DNA of 64,000 bases, taken from positions 111,312-175,311 of the forward strand of contig JAGVSM010003621.1 of assembly GCA_022494885.1 (NCBI GenBank), in the 5' to 3' direction. Positions 13,201 to 24,110 of the stretch are shown here, piece after piece (position 1 is the first letter of the stretch; every line of letters starts with the position of its first letter). A model generated the notes under the pieces. It had not been told where the DNA came from. It was given only the letters and a program-made list of their open reading frames with translations, and ran no database searches. This DNA comes from Micrasema longulum (lineage: Eukaryota; Arthropoda; Insecta; Trichoptera; Brachycentridae). The position numbers and the translations under genes were made by a program.

Positions 13201-13895
13201 TGGTAAATAATGGGATTGCCGAAGGAACGCGAGGCAGGGACATGTAATACCTACCCTCCGAACTACTCCGAACTCTATACACTCCGGTGACAACTGGGAT
13301 ACGATTTACTGCTGATAGGTGCCAATAAGGACGCCTCATCTACTTCTTCAACGCTCCGAGAAGGGGAAAGGGGTGGCTTTATTTGATGTTATTCAAAGCT
13401 TTGCCGACAAATACGGTGGCGACGAATGTTGATTATATTATAGCGATCAAACAGAAAACGAAGTTATTTGAGAATAACAGCTACGGATGCGCAGTTGAGG
13501 GTAAATGCTGAATAATCGTCCGGTGGACACTGGACAGGAGTAACTCCTCGCTCTCGAGACGCGGCACGAACCTGTTTTGGACGAAACTGGAATCCCTTTC
13601 CACTTTTTACCATTTTTTGCAGTTTACAAAGGTCAAGTGTGTATTATCTGCGCAACTGAACGGAAGCAGACAAATTTTGTACTTTTTAATAATGATCAGA
13701 TAATGGCTATTGTAGTCGAGGAACAATATTTTTATCTAAATACGGTTGTATGATTTCTGCAAAAAAACGAAATAAATATAATAATACATTATACAGCATG
13801 CTTACGTCACCAGCAAAAAGAAAATTAGTATACAGTAAAATTGTACTATCCATCTTTTTTCAAACACGTATTTACATAATAATCTTGTACGTGCA
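10250..13895. other. Unique AT-rich DNA, no gene recognised
   Basis: No conserved domain is visible in any frame. A segment at about 11570-11620 (CAATCTTTATCAACCATAATATAC) resembles 19890-19925, so it is probably a piece of a retroelement 3' end. A moderately GC-rich patch lies at 10970-11060. Confidence 0.4.
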
Positions 13896-13897
13896 CC

Positions 13898-14012
13898 AAT
13901 ATTTTGAGTAAGTCCAAATGTTTGTAGAAAGGCAAGGCTAAACTACAATCATAATAACTCGCAAGAGAGTGAAATCCAGCCTTGTCTACTTGTGGACATA
14001 CTCGAAATATTT
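13898..14012. repeat. Hairpin MITE-like repeat
   Basis: The inverted arms are ATTTTGAGTAAGTCC...AAGGCAAGGCT on the left (13899-13939) and AGCCTTGTCTACTTGTGGAC...CTCGAAATATT on the right (13978-14012). The stem is about 40 bases with small mismatches and the loop about 40. It shares its TTGAGTATGTCC and GGCTGGATTTC motifs with 8695-8830. Confidence 0.6.
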
Positions 14013-14139
14013 TACTAACTCATATAAAAGAGGTATAAAAATTGAAAATTAATTTCAGGCGTTGCCTAGTAGGTAAAATAATTCAGCCGGATAGATCTAA
14101 CCCACATCATTGAGTTCCAGTATTTTTTTATATTTTTTT

Positions 14140-14225
14140 AAAAGAAATATTAGCGTTCTTATAATTTACCCAAATATTTCAATTTTGGTGGCCATTTTCA
14201 ACGAGTTGTAAATAACTGTACATTT
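14140..14225 (-). mobile_element. SINE type B, 3' fragment
   Basis: On the minus strand this reads ACTCGTTGAAAATGGCC, then AAATATTTGGGTAAAT, then AAGAACGC. It matches the 3' halves of the copies at 23946-24110, 29140-29328 and 38470-38655. The tRNA-like head is missing. Confidence 0.6.
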
Positions 14226-14399
14226 TGCTTCATAAAAGTCAACAGATGGAAGAGTTGTGGATATTGAAACACAATGTTACACGTGTTTTAAGTGGCCACA
14301 TAATGGCCACCATCGGTACATACTGAGGCGCTATGCTTAACTTCTGTACTATCTCTATCTACCTCGGTATGTTCTACCGACTTGTCATCTCGACGTCAT

Positions 14400-14516
14400 A
14401 TGATCGATTCTGATTAAATGAATGATAAATATTTCAAGTCAAACATGTCGGGAATCGAACCCAAGACATGGTAGTCAAACGCGCTGACCAATCCACGCGC
14501 AACCACGAGGCCGACG
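14400..14516 (-). mobile_element. tRNA-derived SINE type A, copy 1
   Basis: The complement contains GGCCTCGTGG...ATTGGTCAGCGC, an A-box-like block, and GGTTCGATTCC, a perfect RNA polymerase III B box. The spacing is tRNA-like. The same head occurs at 30955-31045 and, truncated, at 59152-59190. The anticodon-arm region ends in ACTACCATG, as in the other copies. The acceptor ends do not pair, so this is a SINE head and not a tRNA gene. Confidence 0.7.
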
Positions 14517-14519
14517 ATT

Positions 14520-16310
14520 ATAAACTCCAATAAATCGCAATTCAAGCAAAAAAAAGCTCGCATAAACATGATTTTTGACAATTACCAAGACGGTATGGGT
14601 TCACCTTTCGTCTGTATTCATTTACCAAAGTATTACAAAGCCTTTCGACATTTCAATACGTATAACCTCAGGAAGATATATGATAACTAAGTTTATTTTT
14701 TATGGTGGCAACGTTTTTATGGCTAGATACTATTATATGTTAATAGGGCAGCATCTAGCCGTTGGGTGTCAAAATTGACAATACGTCAAAATTTAATTTT
14801 ACTTCAAAATATACTTATTTCTCTCTCATATTTTAAATAAGCTTTTGAGAAAAAAAAATGGCCACCTCAGAAGCATTAAAAAATTAAATACATTGTAATT
14901 GAAGCAAAAACTGCTCGTTGGAACAAACTTTTTGTCACTTTAAAGAGTAGGTATGTGTACCGTGAGGTGCTAGATCCGTGGTTGCATACCGATGTACCTA
15001 CTTCAAAACTTGAAGGTGGGGGGTCGGTGTGTATCTTCGCAATCACTCGGGAGAATTAATCTTCTACTATACCGTCATGGTGAAGATATGACGGTAATCA
15101 CGGCCCTGGTTTCCCCGCACTTGTACTACTACGGCGAGTATACTTACCGGCATCTTGCACAAAGAGCTCGGCAGCGAATATTTGACTACGGGGCCATTAT
15201 GTATTAGGTTCCGAGAGGAGAGCACCAAAGGACACATGACAGTGCCAGTGGCGTATTTATGTATGCCCATACTCCGTACGGCAGTTATGATTGTATCCGC
15301 TAGGCGAGAGTCTGCACAAAGCGTGCACGAGACGTGACACTCGCAAGGACATAATGTTACCTCCTGCGGGTGCGCAATATACACTGTGACGGCGCGGAGT
15401 ACTGCACCGGCACCGTGGCGGCGCGGCGCGGCGCTTTACACACGATCAGGGAGGGGCGTTGGCGCTGGTAGGGGAGGGGGTAGGGGGAAGGAAGAAGGGG
15501 GCGGGATGACAAAGACGTCGGGAAATAGGTCAAAATCATTTTTATACGAGGATAGATGATAATATAACTTTTACAAGCTATCGGCTATTCAAAGTTAAGC
15601 TTTTGATCAATTCGATAGGCATAATTTAGGATGAATACGAAAATTTGTTAAAATGATGGTAATTTTCAACTAACAACGTATAAATGAAGTAACCTAATAG
15701 AACTGCCCCGCTATCAGTTCACCGACAGTGCTGCGGTTGCACACAATAATTACAATTCATTTATGAATCCGAGTGTCTATTGCATTTTAATAGAGTATTG
15801 GTTTTTGGTTAAAACTGGCCATTTGATTGCACAATAGACACAACAAAACGTGCGCTTTATTTCTGATTTCATATTATATTTTAAAGCGCTCTTTTACCAC
15901 GTGATAATGTATTAACCATTATTTATTTATTTATTTGAGAATAATTGTAGTCTACATTCCGTTACGGGTTGTTTAACCCATCACGTAATACGTAATGCAG
16001 ACTGTAAATATAAGGTAGAGAATTAGTGAAAATAAAGCTCTCTCTCATTCAGCAAGCGAATTGCCACTCGGGTGAATTCTGACTTGCATTCGTACGGCTT
16101 CCGGGTGCGTCAAACATAAGATCTTGCTCTAGTATCATTGGGAACATGCAAACTGATCTCTTTCGGTATATTTGGATTATACGAGTATATTCAGTATTCT
16201 ATATGAAAATAATACCAAATCGTATCATTTTGTTGCTCGTTGGGAAGGTTAATAAAGCTGAATCAACATAATATGAGCTCGTTAATTACTAGGAAAATAC
16301 ACACCGTATT
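14520..16310. other. No gene recognised; GC-rich patch and hairpin
   Basis: A GC-rich, CpG-rich patch at 15380-15520 changes into a purine-rich G tract (15450-15510). A hairpin GTCTACATTCCGTTACGGG / complement lies at about 15952-16003. Reading frames at 14992-15384 lie on both strands across a moderately GC-rich block and match nothing I recognise. Confidence 0.4.
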
Positions 16311-16312
16311 TT

Positions 16313-16405
16313 TCGGGCCATAAGACGCGCTTTATTCTGAAAATTCAATCAAAAATTGGGGTGCGTTTTACGGTCCGATACGTCTTATCGCCCGCAAAAT
16401 ACGGT
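16313..16405. mobile_element. Short MITE with ACCGTATTTTTCGGGC ends
   Basis: This 93-bp inverted repeat begins ACCGTATTTTTCGGGCCATA and ends with the near complement GCCCGCAAAATACGGT. Its internal arms AAGACGCGC and GTGCGTTTTACGG extend the palindrome. From general knowledge, short repeats of the form CCGTATTTTTCGG...ATAAGACGC occur in very different animal genomes; here I see one clear copy. It has no coding capacity, and a transposase superfamily cannot be assigned from this copy. Confidence 0.65.
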
Positions 16406-16409
16406 AATG

Positions 16410-17820
16410 GCAATATTGGCAGCATAACATTTTGTTATATTTTAATGCATATGGGAATACACACGATTACGTTTGTAAGTTTAAAGCTACATAATTGAAT
16501 TTTGCCCATGTAGAAGAGCATATACCATACAAACTTTAAAAAGTGTTATTCAAAGGTAAAAAGGTGTATATTTATTTATAGTAACGAGGTACCGTTGACA
16601 ATCGTCACTTTTGTGAAATTTAAAAAAACTAACTTAATAGAGCTTTGCCTAATAGTTTTAGTTGAATTATTCTAAAAAAACTAAATTACGTTTACCCTTC
16701 TACTTGGGCACAAACCAACCGTTGCGTTGTCAAAACAGACACAATGTGTTGCATAAAAACAGTGATATAAAAAACCTCAAATTTGAGCAAAATCATTAAA
16801 CTGTAACTTTTTTTAATATTTTTTTTTGGTGCAACTGGTCATCAATAAACATATAGACAGATTTAGTTTTGAATCCAATCTATCATTTGAAACATATTTT
16901 TATCGAGTAGGTACAAAGCTATTTATTTGACCAAGTAAAATTCGACGACCTTCAAAAAACTGTATACATAAAGGTAAAGCTAAAAATTATGTGTCTCTGC
17001 AGAATGACAGCATAAATATACAAAAAAAACAGCTTTATTCCATTAATTTCCCAAAGGTCGGCACGAGAAAACAGCGATCCCTTCCAGCTTAACGGAGGGC
17101 CCCATTCCATCCCCCTTTCTGACAAGAGGGTCGGAGCTCGGCCCTACAACTCATAATAAAACGTTTCTGAAAAGTTTAGAAAGCTCATGTAGACATTATG
17201 CTATATTTTTTATAAGCGAAAACTTAAATAATACGCTAATGCTCAAACGCCAAATTCAACAACATCTCATCGCTAGAAAAGGTTAAATATAGTATGACAA
17301 GTGACATTCAATGTTCCGATCTGCCGGTTGCGAAATAATACAGCGCTGTTCATGGTCGGCACAGCACAAACTATGACTTGCATGCCTGCACCGATGTCTC
17401 GATTGTGTCGCATTTATGAAACTCGAGACAAGATCTGGACTTTTTTGGTGCAAGTCTTTCTAACTAATTTAAACAATCACTAAGATAGACCGGATCTTGT
17501 CTTGAGGTAGTAATTATTATTTAATTTTTTGTCCTAGCATTAATTTTCTTTATTTGTATTATAAGGATATGAGTTTGCCATTTTTTGAATGGACTAAGTC
17601 CGTTAATAAATAAATGACCGTTTTGGCACCCTGACATATTTTCCTATGGAGAGCGCGTAGTGTACATTGAACAAAATAGAATAGAGGGATGGGATTGATT
17701 ACTTGCCTGTATCACTTACGCGGTACCTACGTTATATATATATATAGTTTGATAATTTATTTAGCGCCATTTTTGTGAAAGTCACCTCAAGAGCGCTGTA
17801 CAATTAATAAATATCCCAGT
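16410..17820. other. No gene recognised
   Basis: AT-rich DNA without family matches. A moderately GC-rich block at 17050-17150 and a 60-codon frame at 17301-17483 show no recognisable product. Confidence 0.4.
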
Positions 17821-18205
17821 ACGTCTTGCAGCTACAGAGCGCATGGACGGTTGGGATTCTAGTTCCTCGTTTTTAATTAAGATCAATCAAAAATTATAAC
17901 AGATAGGAGCTAGATTACATGACGTCTTGCAGCTACAGAGCGCATAGAAAGTTAGAAATTTAGCCCCCATTTACACATTTTCAAAATTGACAAATAAATT
18001 TAGTGTATTAATGATACTAAAAAAATTATATGAATGATAAAAAAGAGTAAGATTAAAACACGTCTTGCAGCTACTAAGCACATAGACTATTGGGATTCTA
18101 GACCCCATTTACAAAATTTAGGTATTTTAAAGTTCATATTTGAAAGCTAGATAACCAATCATCGTGCAGCTACAAAGCGCATGGACGAGTGGAATTCCAG
18201 CAAAG
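17821..18205 (+). repeat. Four spaced units around ACGTCTTGCAGCTAC
   Basis: Units start at about 17821, 17922, 18060 and 18161, so the spacings are about 101, 138 and 101 bases. Each has a core close to CGTCTTGCAGCTACAGAGCG followed by CATRGACGGTTGGGATTCTAG, and two units continue with CCCCATTTAC. Between cores the sequence is AT-rich and less conserved. This looks like an old, diverged tandem array. Confidence 0.75.
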
Positions 18206-18209
18206 TTAG

Positions 18210-19705
18210 AATGATATCAATAAATTTACAAAAAATAGAGCATAGTAGTAAGTTTGTCAAGTGTTCGTGCCAAGAAGTAAGCAATAAAAAACTAAATAAA
18301 TAAAGCACGGTATCAACTCCATGGTTAACAAAGGGAGATAGATGTTATGTGTTATAATTTGAAGCACCACGTGTGAATAGGTGAGAGCGCAAAATCTGGT
18401 GAAAACTTTAAGTTTTGTAAGATCAAGTTAGCGGGTTTCAGTGTTTCATGTTTTGCGAAACTGCCGCACAGATAATAATAACTTCGCTTAACATGTGATA
18501 TTCCTACTTCTGGCATCGAAATGAACAAACTTTTGTGAAACAGTGGTGTCTGTTTGGATCCCGCGCGTCTGTAGGTACTAACTGCGGTGTAGGCAAGATC
18601 AGGTACATAATATAGGGACGCCGACGCCGGAGAACATCGCAACGATGCGAGTGGTTGTTGCCGATCACGTTTCGCTTACAAATCAGACTTGACTGAGTAA
18701 TCATCGTATTTAATTATGCCCTGTACGGCTATAGGCGATACTCGCGTCTAGCGGCGCAAAAGACCAAAAGGAATTCAGCGAAAAATAAACAGATAGACTC
18801 TCGTCTAAGATGTGAGAGGATGTTTGTGAAGCGAGGCTCATTTAAAAGTTCGCGAAAGCGGACCGCTTTTAATTGACTTGCACAAGTTGAGTGGGAGGCA
18901 ACGCCCATAACACGGTTTACCTCTCTATCTACTCGAAGCTTGCAACGTTTTGCGAGAGTTAAAGTGCTAACGTAACAGTATCCCAGTATCCGGGTGGTTT
19001 AGTAAAAATTAGGGCATAAACATGTAGATAAATTTATTCACGTAAAGATTGGAGGAAGCAGCAGCTCGAAACTTTTTTCGTGAACATGGAAAGCTGTCAG
19101 ATCTACAGGGGCGTCAGATTGAGCAAACATGGCGGAAAGTCGTTTTCTTAAATAACAATTGTTCGCCATTGCTTGTTGTTTTACAATAGTAAATATATCA
19201 GCGGATGACATCTTATCCCCAGTTTTTTTCCTTTTTTGATCAAACAAGGCGCAGCGATAAACTAATACTACTTGTAGAGGTGTCAGCGCGTTCACGTTCA
19301 CCGTCCTTCGATAATAGAAAAGTAAGTTTATGTCAATTTTTTTTACTAAATTAAATTAATTTATTTTTTATGTACATTGAGAACATTAGTATCTGATTCA
19401 TTATGAATAGATTACAAAATAAATTGTTTTACTTAAATTAAAATTTCAAATAAAATAATTTATCCATAGAATCACTTTGTCAAGCACCCTTGAGGTATTA
19501 TATTACGAAAATGGCGCTTTATAAGTTATTCATAATAATAATAATAATATAAATGAAATGATGCTCAATCACTAAAGCTCTAACAAATGCAGTGTTATTC
19601 TAATTACGGCAAAGTGTAGATTGGGAGAGACAGGCAGTCAAGATTCAAATAAAATTAACATATTTGAAATATTTTGTGGTTTCGCGAAAGGTTTTTTTTA
19701 ATTCT
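18210..19705. other. No gene recognised
   Basis: Reading frames of 66-96 codons on the minus strand at 18352-18704 and 19038-19301 match no family I know. The segment is somewhat less AT-rich at 18540-18960. Simple ATA repeats lie at 19535-19552. Confidence 0.35.
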
Positions 19706-20187
19706 GTCTAGACCAGGCATACCCAAACCTTGGCCCGCGGGCCACATGCGGCCCAAATGAAGGTTTTGTGTGGCCCTTCCGAGGTTTTCAACTTTATATA
19801 CATTTTGCATTTTGTCATTTGTGAAATTAAAATTTTAATAGGCCAATATCGACCATCGATCAATGTGGACATCCCTATTACATCGATAATAATAAATCTT
19901 TATTAACTATAATATATACAATATGATAAATACAAAAAAAAAAATCATAAATAAAATCAAAAGGTATACACGATTAAATGGCGGACTTATTGCCACTAGC
20001 AATTTTTAACAGTCTGACCAAAAAAAATAATACAACAATGGAAAAAAGCAAAAAATACACATTAAAAAAAAAAATTTAAAAAGTTGAGAACTGTGTAAAG
20101 TTGTTTTTATTTTTGTAGTATTAATTATCCTATTTACATTTATATTTACTTGGTTTGGACGAAAATTAATATTTTTTTTGTTTTCTT

Positions 20188-21387
20188 GGGCTATGTATAG
20201 CGTGTGAGCTCGCCAATATATGACAGTAAAAAATTTATTGTCTTTGAATTTCCTAGAGTTTAAACCATCGAAAAAAAAGAAGATTGCAAATAAAATCAAC
20301 AGACAATGGAAATTTGATGTGTATTATTTTAATAGACTGTTTATAACAGAAAAATACATAGAGAAATATGCATTTTTATTTTTTGTAATAAAAACAGTCT
20401 AGTAAATTCGAATAAATAAAAATACGCTTTATATTAATAATATTAATTAAAATGCTAAAATAACATTGAATACTTGAAAAATAAATATTACTGAGTGTTA
20501 CAAACATAATTTAAAAAACGGATAGCGATTAAAAGTAAAAACTATCTTTAGTTTAATTCTTATAGCGATAAATACATAAACATTATAAAACAGGAGTTAT
20601 ACAAATACAAAAATAATACTGTAACTAGGCGGCTACCTACACGGTTAAATTTCGAAACACCACGCAATTTCTTATCTCGGCTACGCTATGTAAAATGAAA
20701 AAAAATATTTAAATTAATAATTTCATCACGTCATGAAGTCGCCCCTGGGTAGCGCCTGCTAACGTCAATCAACAAAAACATCCTCGTTTTAATTACAATA
20801 TTTCGGCTACGCCATAAATCTCTTTTTTTAAATAATTTCTCACGTCACAAAGTCGCCCCTGGGTAGCGCCTGCTAACGTCAATCAACAAAAACATCCTCG
20901 TTTTAATTACAATATTTCGGCTACGCCATGAATCTCTTTTTTTAAATAATTTCTCACGTCACAAAGTCGCCCCTGGGTAGCGCCTGCTAACGTCAATCAA
21001 CAAAAACATCCTCGTTTTTATAACAGTATTTCGGCTACGCCATGAATTTCTTATAAAATGTCAAAACGTCACAAAGCCACTCTCTGAGTGTCGCCACTGA
21101 CATCATTTACAAAAACATAATTATTTGTGCTTTTTTCAGGTACGCAACATTTTTTTTAAATACACCTACCTAACCGATAAAATACTATTAGTAATTAAAC
21201 CAAGGTGTGCTTTAAAGTTCCGTATGGCCAAATAATATTATTTATTATTAGAATATTATTGACATGTAGTTCAAGCATTGCTGCATTCACGTTGCTTTAC
21301 TTCTGAGAGCTCAACTGCTATGTTTTTCTATGGTTATGTTAATGTCATCTGTCATGTATTGGCGAGCTCACAGGCTATACTTACGCC
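20188..21387. mobile_element. 1.2-kb TIR element with 8-bp TSD, Merlin-like?
   Basis: Inverted 39-base ends lie at 20188-20226 (GGGCTATGTATAGCG...) and 21349-21387 (complement GGCGTAAGTATAGCC...), with 34 of 39 positions matching. They are flanked by the perfect 8-bp direct repeat GTTTTCTT at 20180-20187 and 21388-21395. The interior carries a 114-bp tandem array and no transposase. An end beginning GG with an 8-bp duplication fits Merlin best; hAT, P or Mutator-like origin is not excluded. The element lies inside the hAT element. Confidence 0.8.
20676..21110. repeat. 114-bp tandem array inside the TIR element
   Basis: The motif TCGGCTACGC recurs at about 20677, 20803, 20917 and 21031, and GCCCCTGGGTAGCGCCTGCT at 20741, 20855 and 20969. 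The middle units are almost identical with a period of 114 bases; the first and last are diverged. Each unit also carries CACGTCACAAAG and AACATCCTCGTTTT. The array lies well inside the terminal inverted repeats. Confidence 0.9.
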
Positions 21388-21418
21388 GTTTTCTTTGTAA
21401 TTAAAGATAGGTTTATAG

Positions 21419-22138
21419 ATGCAAACCAATTTGCTACTGACCGAAAATTTTCATTTTCCATTTATATTTATAGAATTATTATTTGAATCAATATCGACGA
21501 TCGACATACTGAAATCACAACGTGGCGACAATACTAAGCCAGTTAATGTTAAATCAATGACTAAAACGACGGGACAATTATTAACCTCGTTTGATGTAGA
21601 GGTCGAAACTGCATCTCCAGAATTACAAATGGAACATGCAAGGTGTTCTTTAAACCCTGTCACATCTGAAACCACGATGATCAGTATGGGCACAAAGACA
21701 TATTAGCATATTTAAAAAAAAATTTAGAACGAAGAATTTTTTTAAAATAAAATATTTAAAAAAAAACAAATGGTTGCTTACTTCAGCAGGGGAGTAGCGA
21801 GAGGGGCGCGGCCGAGCGGTTGAGAGTGTATCAAGCTCCCCTCTCCCCCCTCTCCACCCTCATCGTTTCTCCCCTACAAGAGTAAGCAACCATATGTTTT
21901 TTATTTTAATTACTTTAATTTAATCTCTATTTTTTTACGATTTTAGTCATTCTAAAAAATTATTTTAATGTGCCAATACGTCTACTTGCTCATACTGATC
22001 ATCGTGGTTTCGGATGTGACAAGGTTTAAAGAACACCCTGTATAGACCTGCAAAAAAGATTAGGGAATAAAATACAATAATTTTATGAAAAAACGTATTC
22101 CTGAAGATAGATTTCCGAAATAAAGGCAATTAGCAATG
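21419..22138 (+). pseudogene. hAT transposase C-terminal relic, split by MITE
   Basis: The frame from 21419 runs through residues SFDVEVETASPELQME (ending about 21634). These resemble the region before the dimerisation domain of hAT transposases of the GTF2IRD2/Charlie-like type. The open frame then reads by chance into a MITE (21639-22040), so its last 22 or so residues are not transposase. The transposase resumes after the MITE with DLQ (about 22047), and then, in another frame with a stop, FMKKRIPEDRFPK and RQLAMC (about 22085-22140), the motif that normally precedes the conserved dimerisation segment. It is cut there by an RTE-like LINE. The gene is dead. Confidence 0.65.
21639..22040. 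mobile_element. Foldback MITE with nested inverted repeats
   Basis: The outer arms of about 54 bases lie at 21639-21693 and 21987-22040. They start CAAGGTGTTCTTTAAACC and CAGGGTGTTCTTTAAACC (complement) and carry CCACGATGATCAGTATG. A second inverted pair, AACAAATGGTTGCTTACT and ACATATGGTTGCTTACT, lies at about 21763-21800 and 21867-21905. The loop is a short GC-rich, pyrimidine-rich block. The whole 402 bp is a foldback structure. It interrupts the hAT transposase between the residues that normally read ME and DLQ. Confidence 0.85.
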
Positions 22139-22885
22139 TGCAAGAGGCTGTGTCCGATACAAAGATAATTACTTCGAAGTGATCGAGCAATTCGCCTACC
22201 TGGGCTCCAATTTAATAGAGAACAAAAAGGGTCCAGTAGAAATTAGAAAAAGAATCACAGCAGCTAGCGAAACATACTTTGCTACCAGAGTTCAAATCAC
22301 GTAACATCTTCAGAAAAAAACAAAATCACCATATTTACAACAATTATATGTGCAGTATTGGCATATAGGTGTGAGGCGCTAACACTGACAGTACCGATGG
22401 CTGAAATGCTGGACACTTTTGAACGAAAAGTACTCCGAAGAACCTGCGGACCAGTTAGAGAGAATAATCAGTGGCGCATCCGGTATAACGAAGAACTGTA
22501 CAACATATACCAGGCCCCGAGCATCTCGGCACATATGAAGTTGCTTAGATTAAGATGGGCTGGACATGGACAGCGAATGCCTGATTCACGTGTCCCTAAA
22601 AGATTAATGAGCAGACACCCGGGTGGAAAGAGATCAGTCGGAAAACCCAGGCTGAGATGGGAGGATGAGGTAAGAAGGGACGCAGCGCAGTTTCTTCGGG
22701 CGGCAAATTGAAAGACGGCGGCTGAGAACAGACAGAGTTGGAAGCGAAAGTTGCAGGAGGCCAAAGATCGATATGGGCTCTAGCGCCATCGGAGAGATAG
22801 GGGTAAAGATATTGCTTTTAGCAATAAGTCCACCAAAGTACTTATTCTTTGTACTTCAGGTTTTAAATAAATAAATAAATAAAAA
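22139..22885 (+). pseudogene. RTE-like LINE 3' coding fragment
   Basis: This is the C-terminal part of an endonuclease/reverse-transcriptase LINE polyprotein. The first part reads FEVIEQFAYLGSNL and then RKRITAASETYFATR, and an open frame of 117 codons (22358-22711) follows. Typical signatures are FERKVLRRTCGPV, LRLRWAGHGQRMP and GKPRLRWEDEVRRD. The 3' end is an AAATAAAT tail (about 22864-22885). It is 5'-truncated, frameshifted and inserted in the hAT element. Confidence 0.8.
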
Positions 22886-22992
22886 GTATTATAATTCTTA
22901 ATTACAGAATATTTATGCGTGACCCATCAAAGACATGCCTTATTTTTTGGCCCACCAAACTATTATTTAAGTTGGGCATCCCTGGTCTAGAC

Positions 22993-23455
22993 AAGTGTTT
23001 CACTAATTTTGTAGATAGCTATTTCGTGTAAAGCGTTTTTTAATTTACCGTGAAATATTCTCAACTTTTAAGGACAAATCATGACCTTTCTGTTTATCAG
23101 TGTGAATGTTCATAACAATTGGGTTGGCCGAATGTCTATCGAGTATTGCTTGGACCCCTGATTTATAATCTGTCAAATTCGTTATTTGTTTCCATCTACT
23201 TTGTGATTTCTTTAAAACATAAATTAGAGCTTCGCTGATTAAAACACTGAACAGGAATCTTCAAGTTTTAGCTTTCTCGGAGGCGGCTCTCTCATACAGT
23301 CAAGGGGTAAAAATGCCGCACCTGCTTTACCGTTTAAGATGCTGCCTTGCCGTCAGTAAATATTCTTAACTTTCCCTGCACCAACTCCGGCAATGGTTCA
23401 TCGTTATAGCCAATTTTAATCATGTTGCGTTCAGCAGGATGCGGTAAAAAGAAAA
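22993..23455. other. Flank of the hAT insertion, no gene recognised
   Basis: Unique AT-rich sequence follows the right-hand target duplication. No domain is visible. Confidence 0.4.
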
Positions 23456-23459
23456 AAAA

Positions 23460-23905
23460 TCTAGGTTCCGGTTAATATCTGTCTTTTGGCAGGTAATGTA
23501 AAAGGAGGTTCTTTTTTATTTCGTAAACTTCTGGGAGTTTTCTAATCCTTAGATCAAGGGACGTAAATCCACTCAAAACTTCAGCAGATACTAAATATAT
23601 ATCCCATACAAGTCCTGATGGCGATATGTCCATGGAATCCAATATTTTGCAGTAATATTTCGTAAGCAAGCTTCTGCGCATACGCTTGAAGCATATTTAA
23701 TATAATGTTCTACAGCTCCTACGTAAATTTGTTTCATAACCTCTAGTGATGTAGGAACCCCATGCAGGTTTGGCTGCTAGAACCATTTTATTCATTACAG
23801 CTACTGCTTTTTTGCGAACGTTGTCGACATGTACCAGTTGAGGTAACGTTCTATAGTAGGTCCTAGAATTGAACCTTGAATTGATACACAAATTTTAAGT
23901 AGACA
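23460..23905 (-). pseudogene. I-group LINE reverse transcriptase C-terminal relic
   Basis: Minus-strand frames 23697-23891 and 23472-23681 give pieces of one protein. The first includes VRKKAVAVMNKMVLAAKPAWG, a segment that follows the reverse-transcriptase core in I-group and related LINEs. The second includes FTSLDLRIRKLPEVYEIKKN, which aligns with IPLDLKVKELGEIYNTKKN of the younger LINE at 31659-33310. The two pieces are in different frames, and the RNase H domain is missing. It is a dead relative of that element's superfamily. Confidence 0.7.
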
Positions 23906-23945
23906 CCATTCGTTCGTATAGTTGGTTGGCGGTCTTTTCTTCTCG

Positions 23946-24110
23946 GGTTATGGTCCCGTGGCTAGTGTTTCGGACTCACGGCACAAAGGTCCGTAGTTCG
24001 AATCTCACTCTACCCCAACTTGATTTCCATTTTCTAATAGTGAGTTATCTACAACTCGTTGAAAATGGCTTTCAAAACTAAATATTTGGGTAAATCATGA
24101 GAACGCAAAT
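23946..24110 (+). mobile_element. tRNA-derived SINE type B, copy 1
   Basis: The head carries GTGGCTAGTGT and the B-box-like GTTCGAATCTCACTC. The body reads TCTAATAGTGAGTTATCTAC, AACTCGTTGAAAATGGC, then AAATATTTGGGTAAATCAT and GAACGCAAAT. Copies on the minus strand lie at 29140-29328 and 38470-38655, with a 3' piece at 14140-14225. Confidence 0.75.

Larger units (their letters stand above)
19714..22984 (+). mobile_element. hAT transposon with 8-bp TSD, multiply interrupted
   Basis: The element starts CAGGCATACCCAAACC, followed by TTGGCCCGCGGGCC; the complement of its end is CAGGGATGCCCAACTT. It is bounded by perfect 8-bp target duplications GTCTAGAC at 19706-19713 and 22985-22992, a form typical of hAT insertions (central TA). 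A broken transposase (21419-22138) reads on the plus strand and supports hAT of the kind related to GTF2IRD2-like proteins. Three later insertions lie inside: 20188-21387, 21639-22040 and 22139-22885. A retroelement 3' scrap may lie at 19885-19930. Without these, the element would be far shorter than its 3271 bp. Confidence 0.9.
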
